Below, in pieces: positions 1 to 8,307 of a stretch of DNA of 64,000 nt. Origin of the DNA: Mycolicibacterium frederiksbergense (GTDB lineage: Bacteria > Actinomycetota > Actinomycetes > Mycobacteriales > Mycobacteriaceae); NCBI RefSeq assembly GCF_012223425.1, contig NZ_CP038799.1:5006249-5070248 (forward strand), read 5' to 3'. A program made the position numbers and the translations under genes. Every line of letters begins with the position of its first letter. Positions within the stretch are counted from its first letter, which is position 1. The notes beneath the pieces are model-generated. The model was not told where the DNA came from and ran no database searches. It was given only the letters and a program-made list of their open reading frames with translations.

Positions 1-1137
1 ATCCGCGAAATGATGGACTCCTTCCTCGAGGAAGGCCAGGAGCAGATCAAGATCTGGATCACGGAGTACGGCCTGCCGACCAACAAGGTGTCCGACGCCA
101 CGCAAGCCGCCTTCGTCCGCGACCTCATCGAGTTCTGGCAGACCATGCAGGGTGCCGGTCCGATCTTCCTGTACACCATCAAGGATTGGCTGAACCCGCC
201 GGCCGACAATGATGAGGCCAACCTCGGCATCTTCCGACCGGACGGCACCATGAAGCCTGTCGGGCAGGTCATCCAGGAGCTGATCGCCTTCCTGACCAAG
301 CCACCGACCGACCCCGGCACCGACCCAGGCACGGGCCCCGGCCCGGGTCCGGGAGCGGAAGCGCCCCCTGCGAACCCATTCGCTGTCTTCCTTCAGGCGA
401 TCTCGCAGGCCATCGCCGGAATGTTCAACGTGGTGCCGAACCTTTTCACCGCCATTGGCGCGATCTTCTCCAACCTGCTCGGTGGGCTCTTCGGTATGAG
501 TCCCTCTTCGGCGCGGACCACGGCGCTGAGCGCTAGGACCGCGAGCGCCGGGGTGGACGGGCTGCAGGAGCCCGTCGAGAGTGCCGAAGGCGTCGAGGAA
601 GTCGTGGCCGAACCCGGCCAGGTTGTCGAAACCGGTTCTGAGGCAGTGCAATCCGTGCAGTCGGTGCAGCAGGTTCAGCAGGCCACCGGCGGGGAAGCGG
701 TCACCGAGGAGCTGCCTGTCGCCGAGGTGCCGGTCACCGAGGAGTTGCCCGTCGTCGAGGTGCCGGTCACCGAGGAGGTCACCGAGGAGGCCCCGGTCGT
801 GGAGGTGACCGACTCCGAGGAGACGGTGACCGCACCGGCCGAGGAGTCCACGGAATCCACCGAGACGGTGAACGAGACGGTCACCGAAGAGTCCGAGGCG
901 ACCGAGAAGCCGTTGGCCGGCAACCAGGAGGCCGCGGTCGCGGAGAGCACGGACACCGTGGGCCCAGAGGTCCGGAAGGTCGCGGTGCCCAACCTGAAGG
1001 CGCGCCAGACGCTGAGCACGCGGACACCGCGGGGACCGCGTGTCGCAGCGCGGGCCACCAGCGACAGCGGCCAGGGCGGGTCCGCGCCCACCCGCCAGCG
1101 CGCCGCGGCCGGATCACCCTCGGGTGGTGACCGCTAA
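1..1137 (+). CDS. Secreted glycoside-hydrolase-like protein, 3' part (5' end outside window)
   Basis: The reading frame is open from base 1, so the gene starts upstream of the window. The first part matches the end of a TIM-barrel glycoside hydrolase (GH5/GH39-like): 'IWITEYGLPT' at about 52-81 carries the Glu expected as nucleophile, followed by 'GAGPIFLYTIKDW'. Next come a Pro/Gly/Asp linker (about 300-360), a hydrophobic stretch with 'VPNLF' (about 370-500), an acidic tail rich in 'VTEE' and 'VVEV' (about 580-950), and a basic Arg/Ser/Gly end. The same order of modules is seen in the gene at 33128-35161, so the two are paralogues. Substrate is unknown; a cell-wall or exported polysaccharide is a guess. 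Confidence 0.8.
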   Translation: MREMMDSFLEEGQEQIKIWITEYGLPTNKVSDATQAAFVRDLIEFWQTMQGAGPIFLYTIKDWLNPPADNDEANLGIFRPDGTMKPVGQVIQELIAFLTKPPTDPGTDPGTGPGPGPGAEAPPANPFAVFLQAISQAIAGMFNVVPNLFTAIGAIFSNLLGGLFGMSPSSARTTALSARTASAGVDGLQEPVESAEGVEEVVAEPGQVVETGSEAVQSVQSVQQVQQATGGEAVTEELPVAEVPVTEELPVVEVPVTEEVTEEAPVVEVTDSEETVTAPAEESTESTETVNETVTEESEATEKPLAGNQEAAVAESTDTVGPEVRKVAVPNLKARQTLSTRTPRGPRVAARATSDSGQGGSAPTRQRAAAGSPSGGDR

Positions 1138-1156
1138 GACTCGGGAGGGGGCGAGA

Positions 1157-1202
1157 GGATCTGCCGCTGTGGGAACTCGGACATTCCCACGGCGGCAGAT
1201 CC
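1157..1202 (+). terminator. Long hairpin after the glycoside-hydrolase-like gene
   Basis: A 19-bp stem (1157-1175 against 1184-1202) with an 8-base loop. The only non-Watson-Crick position would form a G-U pair in RNA. There is no clear T run after it. It lies 20 bases after the stop codon, which fits a terminator or an mRNA 3'-end stabiliser. Confidence 0.6.
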
Positions 1203-1481
1203 GCGTCTGCGGTCGTACACCCGTACTGCTCGCGTCTCCTCGCACGATTCACCGATTTCACCGTGCGCTACGTACGATTTCGTCGGGTCGGATCGACTCG
1301 GCATCACCATGTTCGGTCGCTGTGGTGCCTCCGGGGCGAATGCTGCGCGGTCTGGCCGCGCGTGGAGTAGCGTCAGCCCTCCCTGGGGTTTTGGAGGTCG
1401 GGAATGAGTTCCTTGCCGACGAAAGCTGTTGGGGAGCCGGTGTCGAGCAGCCCCTAGGCGCCCTTCTCATAGGAGTCGGCC
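1203..1481. other. Leader region of the P450 cassette
   Basis: About 280 bases between the hairpin and the ferredoxin gene. The one thing visible is a possible 17-codon open frame, ATG at 1404 to TAG at 1457, with 'GGAGG' ten bases upstream, ending 24 bases before the ferredoxin start. It could be a leader peptide, a relic, or chance. I saw no confident promoter. Confidence 0.3.
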
Positions 1482-1697
1482 GTGCGTATTGTGGTGGATC
1501 TGAATCGGTGCCTCGGATACGCGCAATGCGTCCCGCTGGCGCCTGAGGTACTTCAGCTCAGCGGCGAGGAAGCACTGACCTACGATCCGAATCCCGATGA
1601 GTCTCAACGTCAACAGGTCGCGCGGGCGGTGGCATCATGCCCGGTGCAGGCGATCATCGCCGAGATGGATCCGCCGTCGGACCGGGTGACGCTGTGA
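1482..1697 (+). CDS. 3Fe-4S ferredoxin, P450-associated type
   Basis: 71 residues, the usual size of actinobacterial ferredoxins that donate electrons to P450s. Three cysteines, C10, C16 ('CLGYAQC') and C53 ('ASCPVQAI'), fit a [3Fe-4S] site where the fourth cluster ligand of 4Fe types is missing. The GTG start at 1482 follows 'AGGAG' at 1471. Its TGA overlaps the GTG start of the reductase gene, so the two are probably translated together. Expected role: carry single electrons from the reductase to the P450 encoded beyond the insertion element. Confidence 0.85.
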   Translation: MRIVVDLNRCLGYAQCVPLAPEVLQLSGEEALTYDPNPDESQRQQVARAVASCPVQAIIAEMDPPSDRVTL

Positions 1698-3094
1698 GGT
1701 CGCTGATCGATGACATCGTCAGGACATTCAAGACCGAGGGCCGGATTGTCATAGTCGGGGCATCGCTGACCGGGCTGCGCGCCGCAGAGGCCCTGCGGGA
1801 CGAGGGATTCACCGGCGCACTCACCATCATCGGCGACGAGCAGTGCGAGCCCTATGACCGCCCGCCGCTGTCCAAGCAGGTGCTCAACGGTTGGGTGCCG
1901 GCCGGGAACACCAAACTGCCTCGGTTGCGGGCCGTCGACGCCGACTGGCGGTTGGGCGTCGCGGCCACCGGACTTGATCGCGACAACCGCGAGGTGCTGC
2001 TGGCCAATGGCGACAAGGTGCCCTTTGACCGGCTGCTCATCGCCACGGGTGTCCGTTCGCGTGCCTGGTTCAACCCCGAGGAAGCGAAACTCAAGGGCCT
2101 GTTCACCCTGCGTACCAGTGACGACGCCGACGAACTGCAGCAGGCGTTGCAGGCAAGGCCCAAGCGCGTGCTGATCGTCGGCGCCGGTTTCATCGGCTCC
2201 GAGATCGCCTCGGTGTGCCGGGAACTCGGACTCGACGTGACGGTCGCGGAACGGTCCAGCGCGCCGTTGGTCGGCCCACTCGGCGGGGTGATCGGTGACA
2301 TCGCAGCCAAAATGCAACGCGACGCCGGGGTGGACCTACGGACCGGGGTGGCCGTCGAGGCACTCAAAGGCGACGCCGACGGTCACGTCCGGCAGGCTCA
2401 GTTGTCGGACGGCACCCTGCTCGACGTCGACGTCGTGGTGGCATCGCTGGGATCGATCCGCAATGTCGAATGGCTGGAGGCCGCCGAGCTTGCCAGCGGA
2501 TTCTGGGGAGTGGCCTGCGATGCGGGCTGTCGGGCGTTCGACATCAACGGGGTGGTGACCGACAACATCTTCGTTGCGGGCGATGTCGCGCGGGCACCGC
2601 ATGTGCTCTACGAATACCAGTTCATGGCCATCGAGCATGTGGACGCTGCGGTGCTCGGCGCGCGCACCGCAGCGCACAACATGGTCAATCTCGAAAGAGC
2701 GCGTCGCCCGCACCTGCCCTTGCCGCAATTCTGGTCCGGCCAGTTCGGGGTGAACATCAAGGGCGTCGGCGTGTGCTCGTTCGGCGACGAGATCGCCTTC
2801 ACCCAAGGCTCGGTCGAGGATCTGCGTTTCGCCGCCGCCTTCGGCAAGAACGGCCGGATCGTCGGTGCCATCACCTTCAATCATGGCAAGTGGCTGGAGT
2901 ACTACGCGCGTCTCATCGAGCAGTCGGCGCCGTTTCCGCCCCCGCCACCGGGATATGACGCACCGGATAATGCCGCGCCGATGTCGGCTCGCTTCCCGGA
3001 CCCCCGGGAGCCCACCGGCATTCCCGACGTCGTTCTCACCGGCCACGACCCGACATCGCGGGGCGCCGAATTCCGCCCCAAGCCCCGCCGCTAG
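1694..3094 (+). CDS. FAD-dependent ferredoxin reductase
   Basis: 466 residues from GTG 1694, chosen because it forms a 4-base overlap (GTGA) with the ferredoxin stop; an upstream in-frame start at 1637 would lie inside the ferredoxin gene. The FAD-binding Rossmann motif 'IVIVGASLTGLRAAEAL' begins near residue 18, the NAD(P)H-binding motif 'VLIVGAGFIGSEIAS' near residue 158, and the second FAD motif 'NIFVAGDVAR' near residue 290. This is the putidaredoxin/rubredoxin-reductase fold that passes electrons from NAD(P)H to a ferredoxin. The TAG stop is part of the CTAG at the left end of the insertion element, so the protein keeps its native C-terminus. Confidence 0.88.
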   Translation: MRSLIDDIVRTFKTEGRIVIVGASLTGLRAAEALRDEGFTGALTIIGDEQCEPYDRPPLSKQVLNGWVPAGNTKLPRLRAVDADWRLGVAATGLDRDNREVLLANGDKVPFDRLLIATGVRSRAWFNPEEAKLKGLFTLRTSDDADELQQALQARPKRVLIVGAGFIGSEIASVCRELGLDVTVAERSSAPLVGPLGGVIGDIAAKMQRDAGVDLRTGVAVEALKGDADGHVRQAQLSDGTLLDVDVVVASLGSIRNVEWLEAAELASGFWGVACDAGCRAFDINGVVTDNIFVAGDVARAPHVLYEYQFMAIEHVDAAVLGARTAAHNMVNLERARRPHLPLPQFWSGQFGVNIKGVGVCSFGDEIAFTQGSVEDLRFAAAFGKNGRIVGAITFNHGKWLEYYARLIEQSAPFPPPPPGYDAPDNAAPMSARFPDPREPTGIPDVVLTGHDPTSRGAEFRPKPRR

Positions 3095-3110
3095 GAGCGT
3101 GGGTCAGTAA
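3091..3110 (+). repeat. Left terminal inverted repeat of the IS
   Basis: CTAGGAGCGTGGGTCAGTAA, matching the reverse complement of 4778-4797 except for one base (A for G at position 16). Includes the reductase stop codon TAG at 3092-3094. Confidence 0.85.
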
Positions 3111-3161
3111 CACGCCTGGCGGGATGTCTGGTTGATGGTGGTGTATCAGCGATGATGGGGT

Positions 3162-4640
3162 ATGCCTGATGATCTCGATCCGGATGGTTTGTTCGAGGTA
3201 GACCCTTCGGACAGGGTTGAACCGCATTCCGTGGCGTCAAAGGCGCCGGTGGATAAGACGTTTCGGGTGTTCGCCCCGGATCAGGACCTGTTGTTTCCGC
3301 CCTCGCTCGATGATTGGCTACCGGCTGAGCATCTGGCCCGGTTCGTCGCCGAGCTTGTTGATGAGCATCTGGACCTGTCCCGGATCCATGGCGTCTATAC
3401 CGAGGTCCGTGGCGGGCCGCCGTATGACCCGCGGTTGATGGTGCGGATCCTGCTCTACGGCTACACCACCGGGGTCCGCTCCTCGCGCAAGCTGGAGGCG
3501 GCCTGTGTTGATGTGGTGGCATTTCGCTGGCTGGCCGCCGGATCGGCCCCGGATTACCGGGCGATCGCCCGGTTCCGTAAACGCCACCTCTCCGCGTTGG
3601 GGCACTTGTTCGTCCAAGCGTTGGCGTTATGCCAGGCCGCGGGCATGGTCAGCCTGGGCCGAGTCGCCCTCGACGGAACGAAAGTCCGGGCCAATGCCTC
3701 TAAACGTAAAGCGATGAGTTACGCCCGGATGACCGAGAAGGAAAAGGTCCTCGCCGGGGAGGTCTCGGCGTTGTTGGCTGAGGCCGAACGTATCGACACT
3801 GCCGAAGATAAGAAGTTCGGCAAGAACCGCCGCGGTGATGAACTACCCGAGGAACTACGGCGCCGTGAAACCCGGCTGGCGGCGATTCGGGAAGCCAAGG
3901 CCGCACTGGAAGCCGAAGCCGCCCAAGCGGCGCGTGAACACGCCGAGGCCAAAGCCCGCGAGCGCGGCGATGACGACGACACCGCCGCCGAGAAAGGGAC
4001 CGCCGCCGCCGAGGAGGCGACACCGAAACCCAAGTCGCAACGCAACTTCACCGACCCTGAGTCGAAGATCATGCTCACCGGCGATGGGGCGTTCCACCAG
4101 TGCTATAACGCCCAGGCCGTGGTCGACTCCGACCATCAGGTGATCGTGGCCACCGAGTTGGGCACCAACGCCTCCGACGTCATGAACTTGATCTCGATGA
4201 CCGAACAGACCCTCACCAACACCGGGCAGGTCCCCGGCCAGATGCTCGCCGATGCCGGCTACTGCTCCGCGGACAACCTCGATAAGGCAACGCAATTCAC
4301 CGCCACCCACGGCACCGAGTTCTTCATCGCCACCGGCCGCCGCCGCCGCGACGAACCGACCCCGGCACCGCCGCGCGGGCGGATCCCCAACAACGCAACC
4401 GGCAAGCAGCGGATGGCCCGCAAGCTCACCACGAAGAAAGGCCACGCGGTCTATGCCCGCCGCAAAGCGATCGTCGAACCGGTGTTCGGTCAAATGTCGA
4501 CCCTGCAGAACGCCAAAGCGCTACTGCTGCGCGGGTTGGACCAAGCCCGCGGGGAATGGCTACTTCTGGCTGCCTGCCACAACCTGCGAAAATTGCACGG
4601 CCACATCGGAATTACCGGACTCACCGCCCTGCCAGCCTAA
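3162..4640 (+). CDS. IS1182 family transposase
   Basis: 492 residues, full length for the family. The N-terminal part ('FRVFAPDQDLLFPPSLDDWL', 'YDPRLMVRILLYGYTTG', 'RKLEAACVDVVAFRWL') is the DUF772-type domain of IS1182/IS5-like transposases. Candidate DDE residues are the Asp in 'VALDGTKVRANAS', the Asp in 'MLADAGYCSADNL' and the Glu in 'AIVEPVFGQM'. A charged, Ala/Glu-rich helical insert sits in the middle (about residues 215-285). There is no frameshift, so the element may still be mobile. The ATG at 3162 lies 52 bases inside the left repeat. A longer variant is unlikely since the upstream DNA is the IS end. Confidence 0.9.
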   Translation: MPDDLDPDGLFEVDPSDRVEPHSVASKAPVDKTFRVFAPDQDLLFPPSLDDWLPAEHLARFVAELVDEHLDLSRIHGVYTEVRGGPPYDPRLMVRILLYGYTTGVRSSRKLEAACVDVVAFRWLAAGSAPDYRAIARFRKRHLSALGHLFVQALALCQAAGMVSLGRVALDGTKVRANASKRKAMSYARMTEKEKVLAGEVSALLAEAERIDTAEDKKFGKNRRGDELPEELRRRETRLAAIREAKAALEAEAAQAAREHAEAKARERGDDDDTAAEKGTAAAEEATPKPKSQRNFTDPESKIMLTGDGAFHQCYNAQAVVDSDHQVIVATELGTNASDVMNLISMTEQTLTNTGQVPGQMLADAGYCSADNLDKATQFTATHGTEFFIATGRRRRDEPTPAPPRGRIPNNATGKQRMARKLTTKKGHAVYARRKAIVEPVFGQMSTLQNAKALLLRGLDQARGEWLLLAACHNLRKLHGHIGITGLTALPA

Positions 4641-4777
4641 CGGGGCATCCGCTGGCCGCCCCAGTTGCCGACACACGACTCATCGGGGCACGTCTACACC
4701 GAACATCCACTCAGAACGCCGCAGACCCCGCAATACCATCTCTACCCAGACTCGACGCCACACACCCGCTCGAAGCC

Positions 4778-4797
4778 TTACCGACCCACGCTCCTAG
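4778..4797 (+). repeat. Right terminal inverted repeat of the IS
   Basis: TTACCGACCCACGCTCCTAG, the inverted partner of 3091-3110. The P450 start codon lies 25 bases beyond it, so the P450 ribosome-binding site is left intact. Confidence 0.85.
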
Positions 4798-4822
4798 CCC
4801 GTCGCTCCAGATAGGAAGTCCC

Positions 4823-6100
4823 ATGACCACCGCTGCAGCGAGCGCCTGGACCGAGGCGATGAAGTACGAGAACCGGCACGATCCCTACCGGTTCTTCGAC
4901 GAGCTGCGCAAGACTCCGGTCGTCCAGGTGGCCGACAAGGTCTACGTCGTCACCGGTTACCGCGAGCTGCTCCAACTCGCTCACGACCCGCACGTCAGCT
5001 CCGATATCTCGAAGAGCCCGATCAGCGCACAACCTGCACAGCCCGATATGGGTGCCGAACACATGCAGGCCTATGGCCGCGAAGCCAGCCTGATCGTGTC
5101 GGACCCGGCCAAACATGACAGGCAGCGCAGGCAGGTGATGCGGCACTTCGCCCCGCCGCACTCACCACACGTCATCCCGAACATGGCCGCCGGTATCCAA
5201 GCGCTCTGCGACGAATCGTTGAACCGGATAGATGCCAAGGGCGACAAGTGTTTCGATGTCGTCGATGACTACGCCTATCCGGTTCCGGTCGCGGTGATCT
5301 GCCAGATCCTAGGTGTGCCGTTGAAAGATGAGCCGACCTTTCACGGCTGGATCTTCGATTTCATGGCCGGCGCGGATATGGGGCCGGATGCCGCGACCGA
5401 GGAGGGACAGGCCCGCAAGCGCAAGGGGCAGGAGAGCACCGCGGCGCTGACGGCGTACATGGCGGCCCTGATCGAAGGCTTCCTGACCGAACCCCAGGAT
5501 TGCGTGCTGTCGAAGCTGGTGAACGACAAGGACGGTCCCGACGGGCCGATGACACCGCGGGAAGCTGCGGCCAACGCGATGCTGCTGCTGATCGCCGGCC
5601 ACGACTCGACGGTCAACACCATCGCGCACTGCGTGCTCCTGCTGCTACGCAACCCCGAGTCGATCGAACTTCTCCGTGACAAAACCGAATTGATCCCGAA
5701 GGCGATCGAAGAGGTACTGCGGCTGCAGTCGGCGGTGCAGTTCTTCCCCAGCCGCAGCGTGACCGCCGATATCGCAGTGGGCGGCACCACAATCCCGGCG
5801 GGCTCGGCGGTACATCTGCTCTACGGTGCAGCGAATCGGGATCCTCACCGGTTCCCCGATCCGGAGAAGTTCGACATCCAGCGTCCGGACAACCAGCATG
5901 TCGGCTGGGGTCGTGGGGTGCACAGTTGCGTCGGGGGTCCGCTGGCCCGCCTGGAAGTGAACATCGCCTTGGAGACGTTCCTGCGGCGCGTGGAAAACCC
6001 GCGGTTGGTCGTGGACCCGCCGCCGTACCGGGTGAATCAGGTGTTCCGCGGTCCGTTACACCTCGAAATCGAATTCGACCGCATCACGAACTCCTTGTGA
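4823..6100 (+). CDS. Cytochrome P450
   Basis: 425 residues. The I-helix oxygen-activation motif 'AGHDST' is at about 258-263, the K-helix 'EEVLR' near 296, and the heme loop 'GWGRGVHSCVGG' places the axial ligand at Cys369. Soluble bacterial class I P450s have this size and no membrane anchor. ATG 4823 is preceded by 'AGGAAG' at 4813. A longer in-frame start exists inside the IS but would be foreign sequence. Electrons should come from the ferredoxin and reductase upstream, now separated by the IS. The TGA overlaps the start of the alcohol dehydrogenase gene, suggesting the P450 product is an alcohol. Substrate and CYP family cannot be assigned from sight. Confidence 0.9.
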   Translation: MTTAAASAWTEAMKYENRHDPYRFFDELRKTPVVQVADKVYVVTGYRELLQLAHDPHVSSDISKSPISAQPAQPDMGAEHMQAYGREASLIVSDPAKHDRQRRQVMRHFAPPHSPHVIPNMAAGIQALCDESLNRIDAKGDKCFDVVDDYAYPVPVAVICQILGVPLKDEPTFHGWIFDFMAGADMGPDAATEEGQARKRKGQESTAALTAYMAALIEGFLTEPQDCVLSKLVNDKDGPDGPMTPREAAANAMLLLIAGHDSTVNTIAHCVLLLLRNPESIELLRDKTELIPKAIEEVLRLQSAVQFFPSRSVTADIAVGGTTIPAGSAVHLLYGAANRDPHRFPDPEKFDIQRPDNQHVGWGRGVHSCVGGPLARLEVNIALETFLRRVENPRLVVDPPPYRVNQVFRGPLHLEIEFDRITNSL

Positions 6101-7131
6101 AGGCGTTTCAATTCGTCGAATGGCAACGGCCCGGCCAACTTCGGGATGTTCCGGTACCGGAACCGGGGCCGGGCGAGGTGCTGGTGAAGGTCAGTGGGGC
6201 CGGTGCCTGCCATTCCGACCTGCACCTGTTGGAGGCGCCCGCCCAAGTGTTCGCATTACCGTTCACGCTCGGTCACGAGAATGCCGGGTGGGTCGAGAAG
6301 ATGAGTTCCGGCGCAGCGGGATTCGCGGTCGGCGACCCGGTGATCGTCTACGGTCCGTGGGGTTGCGGGTTGTGTATGAACTGCCGGGTGGGCATGGAGA
6401 ACTATTGTCAGACGCCCGGAAAGCCCAGCCCCGGAGGGCTCGGCGGCACCGACGGCGGCATGGCGGAGTACCTGCTGGTGCCCGCGACCCGCTACCTGAT
6501 TTCCCTCGGCGAGCTCGACCCGCGTGAAGCGGCGCCGCTGTCGGATGCCGGACTGACCAGCTATCACGCCGTCAAGCGGTCCTTGCACCTGCTCGGCCCA
6601 GGATCCACCGCGGTCGTGATCGGTGCCGGCGGACTGGGGCAGATGGCGATCCAGGTGCTGCGCGCGCTGGCCGGCGCGACAACCATCGTCGTGGTGGACA
6701 CGTCCGAGGACAAGCTGAAGATCGCCAGGAGTCTCGGCGCCGATGCCACGCTGATCTCCGGTGACGCCGCCGTCACGGCCATCATGGACATCACCCGGGG
6801 CCTGGGCGCGGAGCTGGTGCTGGACTTCGTCGGGGTCGACGCGACGCTCGGCATGGCCGCCCGCGTCGCGCGGGTACTGGGCCATCTGACCATCGTCGGG
6901 GTCGGTAACGCGGCGCTACCGGTCAACTTCCACAGCCCACCCCACGAATGCTCGGTGGCCGCGCCGTTCTGGGGTTCGATCCCCGAACTGATCGAGGTCA
7001 TCGCGCTCGCGCGGAGCGGGAAGATCAGCATGCTGGTCGAGCATTTCCCGCTGGACGAGGCGGGGCACGCCTATGACCTGTTGCATCACGGCGAGATCAC
7101 AGGCCGCGCGGTCATCACGCCGAACGATTGA
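6097..7131 (+). CDS. Zinc-dependent NAD alcohol dehydrogenase (MDR family)
   Basis: 344 residues from GTG 6097, which overlaps the P450 stop by 4 bases (GTGA). Catalytic zinc ligands are visible as Cys38 ('GACHSD') and His60-Glu61 ('GHENAG'). Four cysteines in 'GCGLCMNCRVGMENYC' form the structural zinc lobe. The Rossmann motif 'GAGGLGQMAI' is near residue 175, and an Asp at the end of the next strand ('VVVDTS') favours NAD over NADP. Coupling to the P450 suggests oxidation of the hydroxylated product to an aldehyde or ketone. It ends 34 bases before the convergent histidine kinase gene. Confidence 0.88.
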   Translation: MKAFQFVEWQRPGQLRDVPVPEPGPGEVLVKVSGAGACHSDLHLLEAPAQVFALPFTLGHENAGWVEKMSSGAAGFAVGDPVIVYGPWGCGLCMNCRVGMENYCQTPGKPSPGGLGGTDGGMAEYLLVPATRYLISLGELDPREAAPLSDAGLTSYHAVKRSLHLLGPGSTAVVIGAGGLGQMAIQVLRALAGATTIVVVDTSEDKLKIARSLGADATLISGDAAVTAIMDITRGLGAELVLDFVGVDATLGMAARVARVLGHLTIVGVGNAALPVNFHSPPHECSVAAPFWGSIPELIEVIALARSGKISMLVEHFPLDEAGHAYDLLHHGEITGRAVITPND

Positions 7132-7164
7132 CAGCGTGATGCGACCGGCCGGAAGCGGCGTTGA

Positions 7165-8307
7165 TCACCGCGTGAGCGGCAGCGTGACCTCCACGATCAG
7201 ACCGCCGTCTGGGCGCGAGCTGGCCTGCACCTGCCCCCCATGGGCGTTGGCGACCGATCGCACGATGGACAGGCCCAGTCCGGTGCCGCCGACGGTCGTG
7301 GCCGTTCGTGTCAGCCGGCGGAACGGTTCGAACAGCCCTTCCACCTCGGCCGGGCCCACCGCGGGCCCGCTGTTCTGCACGGAAAGCAGGGCCAGTCCGT
7401 CGCGGACGCTCACGCTGAGATCCACCCATCCGGCCTCGACGTTATAGCGGATCGCGTTGTCGAGGAGGTTACCGATCAGTCGTTCGAGCAGCGCGGGATC
7501 ACCGCGAACAGCGCAGGGATCCAGGCTGATTCGCAGCACGATGCCGGCACTCTGGGCCGTTGGCTGGGCGGTCCGAAGCGCACGACGGGCAATCTTGGCG
7601 AGATCGACACGCTCGTGTGTCTGCAGTTGCTGATCGCTGCCGGCCAAGACCAGCAGGCCGTCGATGAGACGCTCCTGGCGCTGATTCACCGCGAGCAGCG
7701 TCTCGCCGAGTCTGCGGGTCGAGTCCGGGGTGGCGGGATCCTCCAATGCGACCTCGATGAGGGTGCGGTTGATGGTCAATGGCGTGCGCAGTTCGTGGGA
7801 TGCGTTGGCCACGAAGCGGTGCTGGCTGTCGAACGCGCGGTCAAGGCGTTCGAGCATGGCATCGAAGGTATCGGCGAGTTCCTTGATTTCGTCGTCAGGT
7901 CCGTGCAGCGCTATCCGCTCATGCAGGCTGCGCCCGGCGACGCGTCGGGCGGTGGCCGTGACCTCTTGCAGTGGGCGCAGTGCCCGGCCCGCCAGCAGCC
8001 AACCCGCGCCGCAGGCGAGCACGCTGACCATGATCAGAGCGGTCAGTGACCAGCGCAGCATGCCGTGCATGAGCGCCTGCCGCTGCTGCTCGGCTTGATT
8101 GGTCACCATGGTCAGCAGATTGTCCAGACGCGGGAAACTGCGTCCTCCGCGCTGCTCGGCGAAGTCGCGGATGGTTGCCTGCAGAGCCGCGCCGGGGCGA
8201 TGGTCCAGCGACTGTTCGAGATAGAAGTAGATCAGCCCGATCAACAGGGCGCCGGCCAGGAACAGCGCGCCGGCGTAGAGCACGGTGAGACGGGTCCGGA
8301 TCTTCAT
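7165..8307 (-). CDS. Membrane sensor histidine kinase
   Basis: 380 residues. Transmembrane segments at about 8-29 and 86-108 flank a short extracytoplasmic loop of about 55 residues. A HAMP linker follows, then the HisKA phospho-acceptor His171 in 'NASHELRTPL', an N box 'NLLDNAIRYN' and a G2 box 'GGTGLGLSIV', so the ATPase domain looks complete. The ATG overlaps the stop of the regulator gene (ATGA at 8304-8307), so the pair is translated together. The signal is unknown. The small sensor loop and the hemophore-like gene upstream in the same direction leave a heme or envelope cue open as a guess. Confidence 0.9.
   Translation of the reverse strand: MKIRTRLTVLYAGALFLAGALLIGLIYFYLEQSLDHRPGAALQATIRDFAEQRGGRSFPRLDNLLTMVTNQAEQQRQALMHGMLRWSLTALIMVSVLACGAGWLLAGRALRPLQEVTATARRVAGRSLHERIALHGPDDEIKELADTFDAMLERLDRAFDSQHRFVANASHELRTPLTINRTLIEVALEDPATPDSTRRLGETLLAVNQRQERLIDGLLVLAGSDQQLQTHERVDLAKIARRALRTAQPTAQSAGIVLRISLDPCAVRGDPALLERLIGNLLDNAIRYNVEAGWVDLSVSVRDGLALLSVQNSGPAVGPAEVEGLFEPFRRLTRTATTVGGTGLGLSIVRSVANAHGGQVQASSRPDGGLIVEVTLPLTR

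Larger units (their letters stand above)
3091..4797 (+). mobile_element. IS1182-type insertion sequence, apparently complete
   Basis: About 1.7 kb holding one intact transposase gene. The ends are 20-bp inverted repeats (3091-3110 and 4778-4797) matching at 19 of 20 positions, both starting with CTAG from the outside. Because CTAG is its own reverse complement, it may be the tip of the repeat or a 4-bp target duplication. If it is a duplication, excision would leave one CTAG, restoring the reductase stop with the P450 ATG 25 bases further on. The element separates genes that would otherwise form one operon. Confidence 0.85.
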
